Shown in pieces: positions 36,375 through 61,800 of a stretch of DNA of 64,000 nt. The stretch spans positions 26,924,361-26,988,360 of the forward strand of contig NC_133237.1 of NCBI RefSeq assembly GCF_040436345.1. The letters are read 5' to 3'. The stretch is from Pagrus major. Its lineage: Eukaryota > Chordata > Actinopteri > Spariformes > Sparidae. Within the stretch, counting starts at the first letter, position 1. Each line of letters opens with the position of its first letter. The notes under the pieces were generated by a model. It was given only the letters and a program-made list of their open reading frames with translations, ran no database searches and was not told where the DNA came from. The translations under genes were made by a program, and so were the position numbers.

Positions 36375-38858
36375 CTTCAACGTGTCTTTGTTTACTTCCG
36401 GCTTACCCACAAGGCACTGCGGCCATTTCACACTGGACCTATGGGTACTGTAGTCTTTAATTCAAATTAGTTGATTGATTAATAAGATTTAAAAAAAAAA
36501 AAACAGCATGAAGACTTTGCATCTCTATAGAAGTTACAGGAAATAGTCCAAACGGAAAAAAATATATATAAATAAAAAACAACAAGTTAAAATGTCTGTA
36601 AACTCTTTACTCTAACGTTTGAAATGAAATACCAATATTGGGCAAAAAAAATGATTTGATTTGATTTTAAAATCAATTTTAATTTCTTCTGGCAAAAATA
36701 TTCAAGCTAATCAGCAGACATTAATACTTTTGTTATTTTTAGCCTGTTGGAGGTGTTCGTCCCGCTATTTTCTTGCTGTGTCACTGCAGGAGGAGATAAA
36801 TGTCTTTACAGTTGGGCCAACTCCTCATTCACCAGCAACTCTGACAGCAGCAGCAGCACAAACACACACTGGACATTCACTGCTGAGGAACAAGCAGGTT
36901 GTTTATTTATTCATTTATTTATTTGTTTGTTTGTTTGTTGTACTGTAGAGTTCTGATTATTGCACCAATAATAGTTAAAATATGATGAAATGGCAGTTAT
37001 GAACCCAGTATGGACATAATCAGTTAAATTGATTAATGACAATAAAGCACTTAATAATATAACTTTTAATTCAGTTTATGTTTAAAAAGTGTTTTTTTAT
37101 ATATATATTTCTGTTTATGTGTTATTACTTAGAAAATAGTTGCTGCTGTAAAACTAAACTGCTTTAAAATGAAATTAAAAGCATAAACAAATAATGAAAT
37201 AATCCATAATAATAAATGAATGCTTTGCTCATCTTCAGTGATACTGTTTTGTGTTTTGAAAGGTTTCACCGGAAGTTTATTTCGTTTATTTATTGTTTTA
37301 TTTCTTGTATCTAGAGTCATGAGTGTTCACTGCCCTCCAGTGGCCACAGTGAGGACGGACTGTTTTCACTCGTATTTAATGCAGCACACTAAAAATAAAT
37401 ATATAATCAGTGTCTGTAAGAGCTGTTTTTAACAGTATTTAAACTTCCGGCGGTCACTTTCGAATAAAAGTGACCAAACTGAATCGACAAAAATCTTATT
37501 TTCAAATAAACACACTTCAGGAAATCGTCAGACTCTTTATAACTGTTTCTGTCACAGTTTTACAGCTGAAACATTCATATTTTGAGTCTACGTGACGGTC
37601 GGAACACACATACAGTTAAACGTGTGTTTCTCACCGGAGCGTTTTATGCACTGGACTGTCAACAATGGATATGGCGACGCTCTGTACTTAACTGCTCGAC
37701 GTTACAAATGGAAGGTGAAAGCTTTTCACGCTGATTAAAAAGGTAAATAATGTGTTTTACACACATATTTTGTGTCTTTTAGTGCCGTTAAACGGTTTAA
37801 CGTCTTTACTTTGATGTAGCTTCACTCAGATAACTAAATTAGATTTTTGTTATAACACTTTAAGTTAAAGAACTGTGATGAACTTGGAGCAGGAATCTTC
37901 GAGTTTAAGGACAGAAAATGTTTATATTTTAATGACTGTCTGGTAAATTCATCTCATTCTATCGGTAATTCCCCACATTTTTGTTCGCTAGCTAACATTA
38001 CAGCTAACCTACTTTCCTGTGCTAGCTTGCTTATTGACTTAATGTCACTGACATCAATGGCAATCGAGCCTCGGGCTTTATATGTTGCCACAACATCACG
38101 CTTAACTCGATATTTGAAGGGCATAAAGCGAGGTCAACCGTCTGGTCTGTTCGCCAAACTCCGTAGGAAAATCAGCTAATTTAAATTTTTTGCGCTTATT
38201 TGTAAAAATATTCTCGGTACATGGATACATTTAATGAAAGATAAATAGCCCCTCTTCAATTCGGCATACATCAGGTATGAATTATTGTATTACAATTCGT
38301 TTTTAAGATATACTTGAAGATCGCACGATTTCACAACTGGAAAGATAGTAGCAGAAATACAACGTAATGAAGTGTAAATTGTTTTCAAAGGTTATTCAGA
38401 CACGTAGAGACATTTTCTGTATTTATTTGGCATCTTGGTTCATATAAATAATCATAATCCTAATTTCTATCAAAATATATCTCCTGTATCTCAAAAATAA
38501 TGTTGTCATATTTACTGAACAATATCAAACGTCTTTTCCTGGAGGATCAGCATTACACTACATTCTTCAGAGCTTGTAACTCATATTTTTTCAGCAAATT
38601 CACTGAATCCTTCATTTTGTTTGATTAAAATTAAAGAATAGTGTTCTGAGGAAACAAAACAAAATATCCGTGAGGTGTTTTAAAATATTTTCATCTTCAG
38701 GAGGAACCAGGAGAGTCATAGACTGGGCAGATAAATCAGAAAGTAGTGAGAGATGGACTAACATATTGTTAATTTTGTTTTGTTTTTTCATGGCTTTTGT
38801 GGACAATAAGAGAAATGTAGAGGTCACCTGACCTGTTGTCTTCTTCTTCTCGTTCGCA
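36375..38858. other. Divergent region between eef2kmt and pigq with ETS-type motifs
   Basis: No coding gene is supported. Near the eef2kmt start, 'tgggtactgtagtc' (36444-36457) resembles the ZNF143/SBS core on the minus strand with mismatches. ETS-type CCGGAAGT/ACTTCCGG sites lie at about 37269 and 37443. A likely non-coding first exon of pigq ends at an 'aatggaag/gtgaaag' donor near 37715; this is only inferred. The pigq coding exon has an acceptor at about 38859 (cgttcgcag). AT-rich elsewhere. Confidence 0.45.
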
Positions 38859-38899
38859 GATCATCAGAGCTGCTGGAGGCTGAACGCTGAGCTGAAGTC

Positions 38900-50376
<11,477 letters not shown>

Positions 50377-52550
50377 GAGACATCATACAGAGAGAAAGAA
50401 ACTGAAAGATGAGGGAACAGAGGAAAGGGAAGTGACTGAATAAATAATGAGATAGAAACAGACAGATGGAGGGAAAGAGGGGAAATGGGAAACAAGGGTG
50501 AATTCGGTGTGAAGACCTTTTGAGTTACGCTGCTTTCATGTGAGATGAATGAAGAGCGTCACCGGATGTTTTAACACGACTGAAGCTGATCACTTGTTTT
50601 CTGATCGGCGTGAAGAAGAACAAAAATGAGCCAGTGTTATAGAGCACAACGAACATGTCAGTCACAAATCTAAAAGCCAGCGAGTAGTCATGTCCTGCTG
50701 TTGTTGTAAGAACTGTGATCACAAAATGATGTCAGAACATGATGAAAATCCTTTATTCTCAATCATTTTATTAAGAAAACATCCTTCCTTGAGTTGACAT
50801 CAGGAAATGAAATGAAATATGAGAACTCAGACTCCATCATTAAGGCTAAAAGCTGAGGCGACAGTAATTATCTTATACTCGTCATGTTTCTCATGAGGAA
50901 ACGACACCAAAGGACCAAAACAGTTCTTCTACACTTTGACATTATTTTACCTACCTTGTTTTTCTTCTACGTGTCAGTGAAATCTTCATTCATGTATTGT
51001 AGTTCACACACTGGACATTCAAAGGAACAGTTCACCCAAAAATGGAAATTCAGTCATTATCTCCTCACCCTCACGCCGATGGAAAGTCAGGAGATGAAAA
51101 GCAGCATTGCAGCATTCTCCTAAACAGCTAAAGTAGCTGGGGACTTTTTTTAAAATGTAAAAAACAACCAAAAAAAAAACCTAAAACATGAAAAGGCTCC
51201 GTACAGCTTCTGGTGTAAAGTCTCGGGAATCCCTGAAATCCCAAATTATTTGAAAAGACGTTACTTACACCCTATTTAAATCCAAGTCTTCACTGATGCT
51301 GCTAAGCTAAAAGTATTATCATGCACGAGCTCAACCACATGTCAGAGGGTTCAGATGAGCTCTTTTGATCGTCTTTTTGGTTGTTTTTTACCTTTTTAAA
51401 ACAAGTGTCTTTCCTATTTTGAACACTCCATGTGCTTTCCTGTAACAACACCTCACAATGACGACTTTTCTACACAAGATATCTCATTAAAGGTTTATTT
51501 GTCATGAAGAATGATGAACACATTTATGCTTTTGGCTTTAATAACTCCTTGACCTTTACTCCAGCACCACCCTCCAGACAAACATCACACTTTTAGCCTC
51601 ATAATTGGTGAGGCTCTAAGAATCACTGTGTCACCGGCATGTTATTGGTTCCTTTGAACACGCTGAATATTGGAGCTGCTGGACAGATTTTAGAAGTTGT
51701 GTTAAGTCTGGCTGGAAAGCAGCCAATTACTGGATAATGCTAAAACATAACATAACAGTTGAACAAGTTTTTAAAAAATGTGTTGTTAAATCAGCGACAC
51801 ACTGACACTGAAAATTCAACCTGACCTTTAGATTAGTAATATGAACTGAAGGCCCACTCCTCAGCTTCTAGAGCCTGGGTTCATTAACAAAGAGGCAGAA
51901 GTCCATAGAAAAATCATGTATTTATGTATTAACGGCACTGACCATGAAGATAATCTCTTAGATTTTATATTATTAAAGCAAGAGTCTACTTCCAATGATA
52001 TTAACTGGACAAACGGATGTTTTTTAAGCTTGATTATTAAATGATTTAGTGTTTATTTTCTGTTCTTTTATTGTCATATTTCCTTCACTAACTGGAACTA
52101 TTCGACTCTGACAGTCTGTTACAGGAGTACGACTGGTTCTGCTCAGGGTCAGTTTGTCAGCATCTGTCTTCTTTTTTTTTCTAATTGTAATTTATGTGCC
52201 TATTTGTGTCCTTTATAATTAAATGTTGTACTTAAATTCTTTATAATGATCAACTTGAACCAGCTCTTATTTGAAAAAGCAATCCATAAGTTTGGGAATT
52301 TGTTTTGTCTTCAGGACAATTTGTTTTTGTTTTTTGTGCTTAGGAAAGAAACTTATTCCCCCAAATTTCAGATTGTGTCTTTAATGTGAATCGTTTGTGT
52401 TTTATTTCACCTAAATCTTAACCCTGTGCTCTTATCGGCCAGCATCAATTTGTAATTTCTAACAGTGAAACTGGTAAATTTGTGTTCTTGTTTTTGTTAA
52501 CCCTTTAATGTAACATGCCCTATTTAGCTGTTCCTTTGTAATTTAATAAA
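50377..52550 (+). other. Putative pigq 3' UTR, ending at AATAAA
   Basis: No coding exon is seen after the pigq stop. The first strong signal with the right look is AATAAA at 52545-52550, which would give a 2.2-kb 3' UTR including a half-copy of the palindromic MITE. Shorter UTRs are possible, so the end is uncertain. Confidence 0.35.
51013..51330. mobile_element. Left-arm copy of the palindromic MITE
   Basis: Starts 'caaaggaacagttcacccaa', then 'attcagtcattatctcctca' and 'tttgaaaagacgttacttac'. It matches the left half of the 49.5-kb element; the right half is missing. Confidence 0.7.
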
Positions 52551-52999
52551 ATTAATTCATATTTAATACACTGGTGTCTCTTCTTTTCAGATGATCTGAT
52601 CTTATCTGTTCATAAACAGTCAATAAAGGAATTCACCACAGTCGTAGATGATTGAATCTAATCTATAATGTCAATAAGAGATAAAACTCGGAGCTGCTCC
52701 ATTTGTAATTAATTCCAATCAGAGTTTATGTGCATAGAATTAATTTGATTTATTTAACCATAAAGTACAATCAGAATCCCCCTGGGAGCTGCTGCAGCAC
52801 ACATCCGGTCTTATAATAATCCTCTGATTGGTCTTTTACATTCACAGTATTATAATAAATCCAGATTGATCTGTAGATCACAGGAGAACTACTTCAGTGG
52901 TTTTCAGACAATCACATAAATCGAAGAAAGTTGTTCAAAACGTTGATGACGAAGATGATGCATAATAATATTAAAGTTGGAACCATTTTGTGCATAAAC

Positions 53000-53150
53000 A
53001 TAAAATGGGTCCATGCAGCTCGTCCGGTGTTTTATCCAAGACGCCCCGAGAAGCCCCAGAAATGTTTTGTGGAGTACGAAACTTCACATGACTTTCCATC
53101 GATATAGAGGTGAGGAGAAGATGACTGAATTTCCTTTTTTGTGACACCTG
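53000..53150. mobile_element. Right-arm fragment of the palindromic MITE
   Basis: 'gcagctcgtccggtgtttta', 'acgaaacttcacatgacttt' and 'gaagatgactgaatttcc' match the right half of the 49.5-kb element. Confidence 0.65.
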
Positions 53151-53734
53151 TTTCTTTCATTAAATAAGTTGTTAAAACATAAACATACAGTTCACATCAT
53201 CTCCTCCGAGGCTTAAAGGTGGATCAGTTTCTTAAGGATATTAACATTTTATGAGTAATAAGTGTATGAATATAAAATATACTTTTAACCTATCAATCAG
53301 TGCTTATTTTAAAGAGCATGTGCAGTAATGGGCTCCAAAGCTATTAAAGGATTTTGTAGAAATAATGATTTATTCAGACCCTGTTACCTCTCTTAATGTG
53401 CTTTACTGATCATCATATTATCTTTAATGATCTCATTCAAGCTGCTACCGCCAATACCAGCCTGTATGCTTCATTCATTATTTTGTGTAGGTGTTCATCC
53501 TTAGGAGATTATTCTGAGAAATCTAGAGAGAGGTGAGTCACAATGTTACATAAACAGATTTGACACAGATAACACACACACACACACACACTCAGCCTAC
53601 AACTGCACATCACATTTCATAATATCAGTCATGAAATAAAGATTTTTATTCACCCTTAGATTTGTTTTATTACAGTGTTTTAAAAGAGAAAACCTCACTT
53701 CTAGTCAAATTTACTTTTCCTTTCATTTCATGTT

Positions 53735-54110
53735 TATAAGATAAGATCATCTTTTATTGATCCACAGAGGGGAAATTCAAGTGTTGCAGCAGCACAACAT
53801 ATACAAAATAAAATAGAATAGGAGGTAACTCCAACTGTTATATGAAGAGTGAAGTGTCTATACTGGACAATGTAAGAGGTACTGTGCAGTAAATGACAAG
53901 TTAAAATGACAAGTGTGATAATATAAAGTGACATGGTGTGATTGGTAGCAGCCTGTTATGTAAACAGCAGGGTACAGCAGGACATTTTAACATGGTATAT
54001 ATGGAGTAATACAGTATGATATGAGGCAGGAGGTATAATATAGTATAAGGTGCAATATATAAGATAAGAAACATAAAAAAGATAATTACATCAGTCATAT
54101 CAGTATACAA
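53735..54110 (-). repeat. LINE 3'-end fragment, reverse orientation
   Basis: 'ataagatcatcttttattga' plus 'tccacagaggggaaattcaa' and 'gttgcagcagcacaacat' is wording I know from the 3' ends of teleost LINE copies read in reverse. No reverse-transcriptase frame remains. Confidence 0.5.
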
Positions 54111-54327
54111 ATAGCCTTTTAATGCAAAAACAAAACCTGAATTTTAAATGAATTTTGCAGGAGGGTTGGTGTAATTTCCACCTCTTCATCTGTTTATACT
54201 GTCTTATGTGTATATTCTCAGAGAGGAAGCTGATTTTAACAGATTTTTTCCAGTCCTGTGTCTTTAACTCCACTTTCAGAGCAAAAAGACGCTTCAGAGC
54301 TTTGATTTGATCACGTTTTCTCCTCAT
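54100..54327 (-). CDS. Small basic ORF divergent from rab40c, doubtful
   Basis: A 75-codon frame starts MRRKRDQIKALKRLFALKVE and continues very basic and helical. It opens about 75 bp from a CpG-rich region that looks like the rab40c promoter, so it could be translated from a divergent transcript. The first half looks protein-like; the second half (KIHLKFRFCFCIKRLFVY) does not. It matches nothing I know and may be chance. Confidence 0.15.
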   Translation of the reverse strand: MRRKRDQIKALKRLFALKVELKTQDWKKSVKISFLSENIHIRQYKQMKRWKLHQPSCKIHLKFRFCFCIKRLFVY

Positions 54328-54399
54328 GATGAGACGTCTCTGCCATTGTTCTCCTCACTGGGAGATGAATCATCTTTGTTGTCCCCCTCACCATCTGCG

Positions 54400-54680
54400 T
54401 GTTGTTGACAGCGAACTGTGACGGACGTTTCGCTCGGCCAATCAAACCCACCGCGTCGGTCACCGCGGAATCGGTGTCCAATCACAGGGCGTCGGGGCGG
54501 GGCTTGGAGCGAGAGGGCGGGAACAGAGGGGAGACGGCAGCGCTGTGTCGCGAGCGGACGAGCTGTCAGCGGCACACTCAGTGTTGTTTGTACGGTACCG
54601 AGGAGCCGCAGCTGTGATTATGGTTCAGTATAATGGAGAGAAATGGACGGATCACGGACTGAGATTACCGAGTACTTCTA
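54400..54680 (+). promoter_or_regulatory. CpG-island promoter and 5' UTR region of rab40c
   Basis: An abrupt CpG-rich segment with two CCAAT boxes (54438-54442 and 54478-54482) and a GC box GGGGCGGGG (54494-54502). Transcription likely starts shortly after, at about 54520-54600. The 5' UTR is then spliced to the coding exon at about 55822; the donor of the first exon was not identified with confidence. Confidence 0.6.
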
Positions 54681-55833
54681 CAGAGGTTTGGACTGGACGT
54701 AAACATGCCACAGCCTTCTGATCCCGCTGCAGATATCGCTGTTTTTCTGGATATAACGCGGTGAAGTTACGGGAATCTTTGTCATCCCGGACCGAAGAAA
54801 GACAAGGGGGCCTGAAATTACACGGACGGCGGTTGAAGTTGAGCTACGGGGCTGCGCTAGCTAAGTTAGCATTTAGCTTGCTGTAAAATACCAGCAGTCC
54901 AGTTGGAAGAGGGCTTCAAAATTATATTGCAAATCTGTAGCGTGTCATTTGGCAAAACTATCTTTCAATAACTATCGTATCTGATGAGTGCTTTACGTTA
55001 GCAGCAGTGATAATAGCTAAGCTAGCTGGGTAGCTCTCTGGCAGGGCTAGCTTGTTGTTCCCCCTGCTAACTTATTAGCCAACAAGCTTCTCTTAACTGG
55101 GAACAAAAAGACAAGAGTTAACGTTACACCCTCCAGTTTGTTTGTTTTTTTAGTGTGGCATATATCAGGAAATAAATCTCAGATGAGATATCTGCTCAGA
55201 AAATCTGCAAAGTTGTTAGAGCCACCTATCTTATTATAATTATCATTCCAGACAATAAGCATGTTTTTCTTCCCTACATAGACTTTTTATTCAGAGTCGT
55301 CCCGTCCAGACACAGCTTTAGTTACTCTTTGAATGTCTCTTATATAATATATGTTAATTAAAATAAGGGGGTTTGGCGAAAGATTGTGGTTACACCTATT
55401 TATAACCTGTCAGTCATCAGTTTGAAAGACAGTGCCAGTTGTTTACATTGGGTAAAGCTCAGCACCACTTGTGACCAAACTATTTTTCTTATCTACCTTC
55501 AGCAATAAGCATGCTTTGCTTTTTTAAATCACATTTTTGGCATCCATCTATTTCAAGACAGACATTCCTGTGAGACTGTTGTTGGCCCCTATTTTAATCT
55601 GAAAATTACTTGCTTGTACACACTTTGGAAGTCTGTTATATTCACCAGACCAAACAAGGACTTTCTGCTGGTGGACCCTCATTCAACAAGTTCATGGGAT
55701 AACAAACATTGCCTTTGTTTTGAGTAGAATAACACAAGGGGGTTGGTTGGTTACCCATCCTTTTGTCAAGGGGGGAAGTTTACAGTCAGTCATCCTCAGC
55801 CTCCGCTGCCCCTGGGCTCAGATGTGAGAGACG

Positions 55834-58800
55834 ATGGGCAGCCAGGGCAGCCCAGTGAAAAGCTACGACTACTTGCTCAAGTTCCTTCTGGTCGGAGACA
55901 GCGATGTGGGCAAAGGAGAGATCTTGGACAGCCTGCAGGATGGATCGGCCGAGTCCCCGTACGCTTACAGTAGCGGTGAGTCACTCCAGTCTCAGCTGAT
56001 AGGGACCTGTTGGCTCAGTTCTGACCTCTCGTGATGATGATCTTCTCGTGTTGTGTCATGCTTGCTCATCACAAAAGTCCTGAACCTACTAGCTGCGTAT
56101 TTTGCTGTGTGGACTGTGGAGGATACACAATGAGCTCTCTGACGCTCATAACAGAGCATTCACATAGAGCAAGTCAGACAGTCATGACTGTATGTGCATT
56201 GTTGTCGACTTAGAGGATAATTTCACCTGGTAAACAATAGCTTTATTATGACATCATAACAAGACAATAGCTTTTAGACCTGTACATTAAACACTGAATA
56301 TTTCCAATCAACATCCTCTCCTGTTTGATTGAGGTTCCTCCTTTTTCCTTAACAGCATCAGTGTCCAACTCAAAGTAATTATAAAGGGAGCTGCTGAGCC
56401 GGATAGAGCGACGTGCTTTAGTATTACATGTATTTGAGCTACCATGACACATAAGAATAAATCTCCTGTCGGTCTGATTTGAAGATTACTGTGGCTAATT
56501 GAGTTATAGTTCCTAAGTCATCTGTATTTGTTAATTTAGAGTAGTTACATTTAGGAACACTAGCTCTTTTAGCGCCATCCACCATGCTGTGAAGGGAGAG
56601 GTTGATGGAGCTGTGCCCAGTCAGATGATCCCTCCCTGGGTGTAGGAGCTCAGATCACCTGGTTCTTTCGCTGCTATAGCTCCGGGGCTGACAGCCACTA
56701 TCTGATCCCCGCCTGCTGCTGCAGTCAGCTGGTGGTCTGCGAGTAGGCATGGCTGCTGAACATGCCTACTCACACACACCCACTCATATCAGAGGGAGGT
56801 CCTACAGGAAGAGCAGATAGAACAGAAATAATGACAGAAATGTGTGTGTTTTTGCATATTTATTAGAAATTATACACATTTTCCAATTTTATTAATGCGA
56901 TTCTTGCAGTTATGTGGTGTTTCCTACAGGTTGAGATCAGTTTGGCTCATTGTACTAACCTTGCGAGGCAGCTTGATTGGCAAGATCATATGATCTTGCA
57001 AGTTCATCTTACAAGGCTTCAAGCTCTGTGTTTGTGGCCAAACACACATTAGTTGAACCAATCAGTGTCCTTTGTGGAACTACTGGCAGCTACGGGCGTG
57101 GTTTACGTGTGATGACCAGTGAGATAAGCAACTGGCTTCTCAAGAGGTTAGCATAGCTGCTGTAGCATCAGTTCTGTCAGAACTGGAGATATATTTCATT
57201 GAAAGAAGAGTGAAGAACAGCACTGAAGGCTTTTCTTGATGGAAAAGATGTGTTCACTATTTTCCCTTGTTTCGGCAAGGAGTAATAAATGTCAAAATCC
57301 AATAAAAGCCTTGTGGTCCATTTGGGTTGGTCAGGCCATATTAATTGTACATGTGGAAAACACTTTATCACTCTAATCATCCTGTTATTGATGTTGGTGA
57401 TGTAGTGCAAATTGCTCTGCACTGAAAGCTGCTTTACAATGCAAACAATAAAAGCAGGCATCACGTTCACTGTGATGGATTACCTCGACTCAGGCAACTT
57501 TCAAATAACTGCAGATTGTTTTTAATAATGTGCTGGAATGAGAGGAAACTAGTGGCTGAGAAATACACAATTTTAGAGCACCAAAATACTACAGTGTGCT
57601 TCAAAAGACAAGCAGCAGTCACTTTAATAATCTGTACATTTTGTCCGTGGCTTAAACAAACCACTTCTTCTTCTTTAAACCGAATATCTGTGGGTTGTGG
57701 ACAAAACAAGACACCTGAGGACGCCAATGAGGCCTGAGGCGAAAATAATCAGCAGATTAAACAACAATGACAATAACTGTTAGTTGCAGCCTGAGACTCC
57801 TGTGTCACTGCTATCCCTCCATGAACAGAGGTGATATGAGTTTGTCAAGGAACAGTAGAACATAAAGTAATATGGAGTACATCCATCATGTTCATGTAGC
57901 CTAGTTAGACTCTCTTCTCCAATTTAAAACTCTAATCTGGGAATATAAGCAGCTCAGTGACTTATTTCTTCAAGGTAAAACATGCATGTAAACAGTCCTC
58001 ACCAGAGACGCTGTCATGGACGAGTATCTGTTTTGCTTTTCAAAACACAAAGATGATTTCTGTCTCCTCCCCTTAGGATGAAGGCAAGTCATGAAAAATA
58101 CATCAGTCAGCAGAATGACCCCTTTTCACCAGCGCTTATCTAATGAATACTGCCAAAGGGTGATGCTGCCTGTTGGCATTTGGCAGCAGTGTGAAGACCT
58201 CAGGTCATGTGTGTTTTCAGACGCCCACATTCACCAAAGGCCAAACAGTTTGATTGAAGCAGGTGACGGCTTTGAAGAGGGAGGTCATCGGTTCAAATAA
58301 AGGTCTTGAGCAAAGAGTTGAGGAAGAGTTTCTGCATCGTGGTTGAACTTGATTGTTGGTGGCTCTGATGGCGGTTTGTGTATGCAGTGGCAGGTAGAGC
58401 TTCAACGATTAATCAACTATCTGTCAACTATTAAATTAATCACCAACTGTTCTTATAATCTATTCATCAGTTTGAGTAAACGTATTTTCAACTTGGACTG
58501 CAGCCTAACGATCTGCTGATTATTTTTACGATTAATCAATTTATTTTCAAGTCTATAAAATGTTGAAGTAACATAAAAAATGTTCATCATAAAGGAGCCC
58601 GGAGCCCAAAGTGATGTTTTCAGATTGTTTCTTTTGTCCAACCAACAGTCCAAAACCCAAAGACTCCTCTCTTACCATCATAAATGACCAAGAAGACAGC
58701 AAGTTTGCAATTATGTTTCTTTCAATCAACTAATGAATTAATCAACAAATGCAGCTCTCTTTTGAGTGCGGTTGTGACTCAAAGATGAGCGTACGTCACC

Positions 58801-61800
58801 TTCAAAAGACAAACTCTCTGTCGAAATGTGAGCCTGGCCAGCTTCTAAAGAATCCTTCTAAAAGAGGAAGATGTCCTAATTGATGCGTGCGAGATCAAAA
58901 GCCTTCAAACGGCTTCATTAAATATGGAGGGCAGAGAGGAACGCAGCCGAACACGCTTCAGCTGGGATGTTTGTGCAGACAGAAGCTCTGCTATTGATTT
59001 CCATCCCTCTGGCAATGAGAGGTTATTGTGGATGGAAGGGGAATGGTTGTGAAGAACCTAAATATTTAAAGAGGAGAAAATCAGGACAGAAGAGCAGATT
59101 TTAATTGGATGACATTGTCCTCAGGCTGTGATTGGTGCCCCTCCTGATTTGGGGCAGTCGGTAGGATAGACCCATCTGTCACAGCTCCTCATCCCTCGTC
59201 AGTGATTGTGTGCGGTATTGATCAGAAATTCGGTGACTAGAAATCAGAATAGTGACTCGTCATAATGACAAATGTGTCAGTGCAGCGTATCCTGGAAAGT
59301 GTTGGTGGAGACTTTGTCATGCTGCTGATTTTTAGTGATAATAGCAGCACGTCATTGGTATCAGCTGATAGAGTCTTTAAAACGAATATTTCAACAAGAC
59401 ATTAATTGCTCATTCAACACAAAGTATTAACCAAGTAGTTTTCTAAATGTCCCCAGTGGATATGTACATTTCAAAAAGAACTGTATGTTTGCATTTTAAG
59501 TACAGAAGAGACTTGATGCACTCAGATTTAGTGGAAAAAATATGCGCATATATCAGCGACGGCAATCTGCCAGAATGAGTTGGAAAATATCAGATTTGGC
59601 AACAATCAAATATCATGCATCCCTAGTGCCTTTGTATCATCTTTTAGGAGGTTTGCCAGTGTAGTAGCTGGTTTTGCACTGCTGACAGTTAGTAGATAAA
59701 TCGATTTGTTCATCGCTAGAAAAGAAAATATAACTAATTTGATAATCGATCACTTCAGATCAAATATACCAAACATTGTCTGGTTGTAGCTTCTCAAATA
59801 TGATGATTTGCTGCTTTTCTTTGTTGTGTATGATTGCTTTTTTAATATGTTTTGGTTTTGGACGGTTTGTTGGACAAATCAGTCTATTTGAAGACGATGC
59901 CTTCGGCTCTGAAAAACTGTTTGTTGATGGTAAAATGATTAGACAGTTCATTAGTGGAGTGACAGTAGGGCTGCAGGATTAGTTTAAAACAATGACACTG
60001 CCATTATTTAGACACATAATCGTCACTGTGATATGATTTGTGACTAGTGGGAATGATCATTTTTGCATCGTAATTTTCATTATCACTTAAAAAAACAATT
60101 AAAATGGTGATGATGTGACATTTGTTGTGGTCCAAACAAACATGTTTTCTTGCATCTGAAGAACAAGATCTGTCGGTCAGAGCATCTCTGCAGCACACCT
60201 GTGTTGACAGTTGTATAATTGTCAGTAATTTGTCCTTTTTAAATGCCAAACATCTGTTTCCAGATTCTCAAATGTTGGAATTTGCTGCTCTTTGTCAAAC
60301 TGAGTATCTTTTGAATTTTGGACTGTCAGTGAGGAAAAACAAGACGTTCCCTTGGGTTCTGGCAGGGAAACTGTGAAGGGTATTATCAGAGTACAAGTTG
60401 ACATATTTTGAAGTCGTGTCTAAAGCTGCTGGCTGACACCTTCCTTAAGCCCACATGATGTTGCATATTTTCTGTTAATTCCTCTACAAAACCGGCGATT
60501 TTATAAGCATGTAGAAAAGAATTTTGTTAAATAAAATGGATTAAATGCCCGAGGAATCAACATACCTCATCTCTAACCTTTAAGTCCCGAGCGTTTCTGT
60601 GCATTAATTTCCAATGTGCCCACAATGTGCTAGTACATCCAGACTTATTAGACGGAGAGCTTTCTCAGTAATGACTAACACAGTCTCTGCTGGTTGACAA
60701 GTCTCTATTGTCCCTGTTTCTTTGTTGTCGCATATATTTGAAATGATTAACACATTTGGACCATTTCCTTGGAATCACACTCAGGATGGACATCGTGAAC
60801 TGATTCCTCAGAAAGACGGCCTCTGGGGAGGCTGTGAAACGGGGCATTGGTATGTTTGGCCTCAGATGATTTCTTCGGGGATCTTAAGATTAATATTTCA
60901 CACTGCGATAAGGCTTTGAATTTCACAGTCGGTTGATATTTGCCATCAGATAAAAGCAGCCTCGGAGGAGTGAAGCCAATTAAAATGCAGAAATCAGGTT
61001 GAAAAGACACTTTCCAGTGCAGCTGCGAGACTCTTAAATCTTTTTTTCATTCAGCACCCGCCAACAATGGAATATTCCCCAGAGGTCACGCAGGCACGGC
61101 GGTCCATTGTTCCTCTGTGGCAGTGGACTGGCTGTTTTGACAGTGGCATATCCATAGACAACAGTTATCGCTGGATGCAGGCCAGCTCAGAGATAACCCC
61201 CTACTCTCCCCTTCCTGGAGGAGAGGGGATTTAAAGGGTTGGTAGGTAAATGAAATGCTGAACCTGCTCTAATCCTCTTGAAAGATGCACAGACTGACAC
61301 TCCGACTGTTCAATATTAGCACAGAGCTGAGCTGTAGCTGCAGTCTCACTGCTGTCAAATCACATTTTCTGCACTTTGCTTTCTTTTCTTCCCCATTTAA
61401 TTTCTCCCTTCATTCCCTCTACATGTTATTTAAACCTGCAGATATGTTTAATATTCACCAGTGTGTTTCCAACTTACATTTACATTAAACATTTTTAAGA
61501 GCTCGTTGTTTTCTCTTTTATGTCAGGTTTTCATGCATTTTTTTCATTTACTGTAGTTTTTCGTTCTGCCGCTCTCGGTTTGTAGCCCTCGATGTTCAGT
61601 CATATTTATTGGAGCAGAAAGAAAAGTTATATTATATTTTTAAGATTTGACCAGAATTTCATCCACAGACTCCAAGTCCTTGTCAGAGCCACAGTAAATC
61701 ACCTTTGCACTGTATCCCCTGTCTTCAGACTGATCTCCCATCGGTCTTGGAGGTCCCAGTCTGGTGCTGTTGAGCCCCTTTGACCAACAGATTCCAGGTC

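Noticed and set aside
36126-36431. An upstream GTG start for eef2kmt
   Set aside because: Vertebrate genes rarely start at GTG, and the ATG at 36374 has a good context and fits family length.
52100-52150. A microexon after the pigq stop ('gagtacgactggttctgctc')
   Set aside because: The pigq frame is already closed at 50376 in a full-length family match, and the flanking splice sites are poor.
55914-55919. A P-loop mutation in rab40c (Gly after Lys)
   Set aside because: GKG at this place is normal for the Rab40 subfamily, not a defect of this copy.
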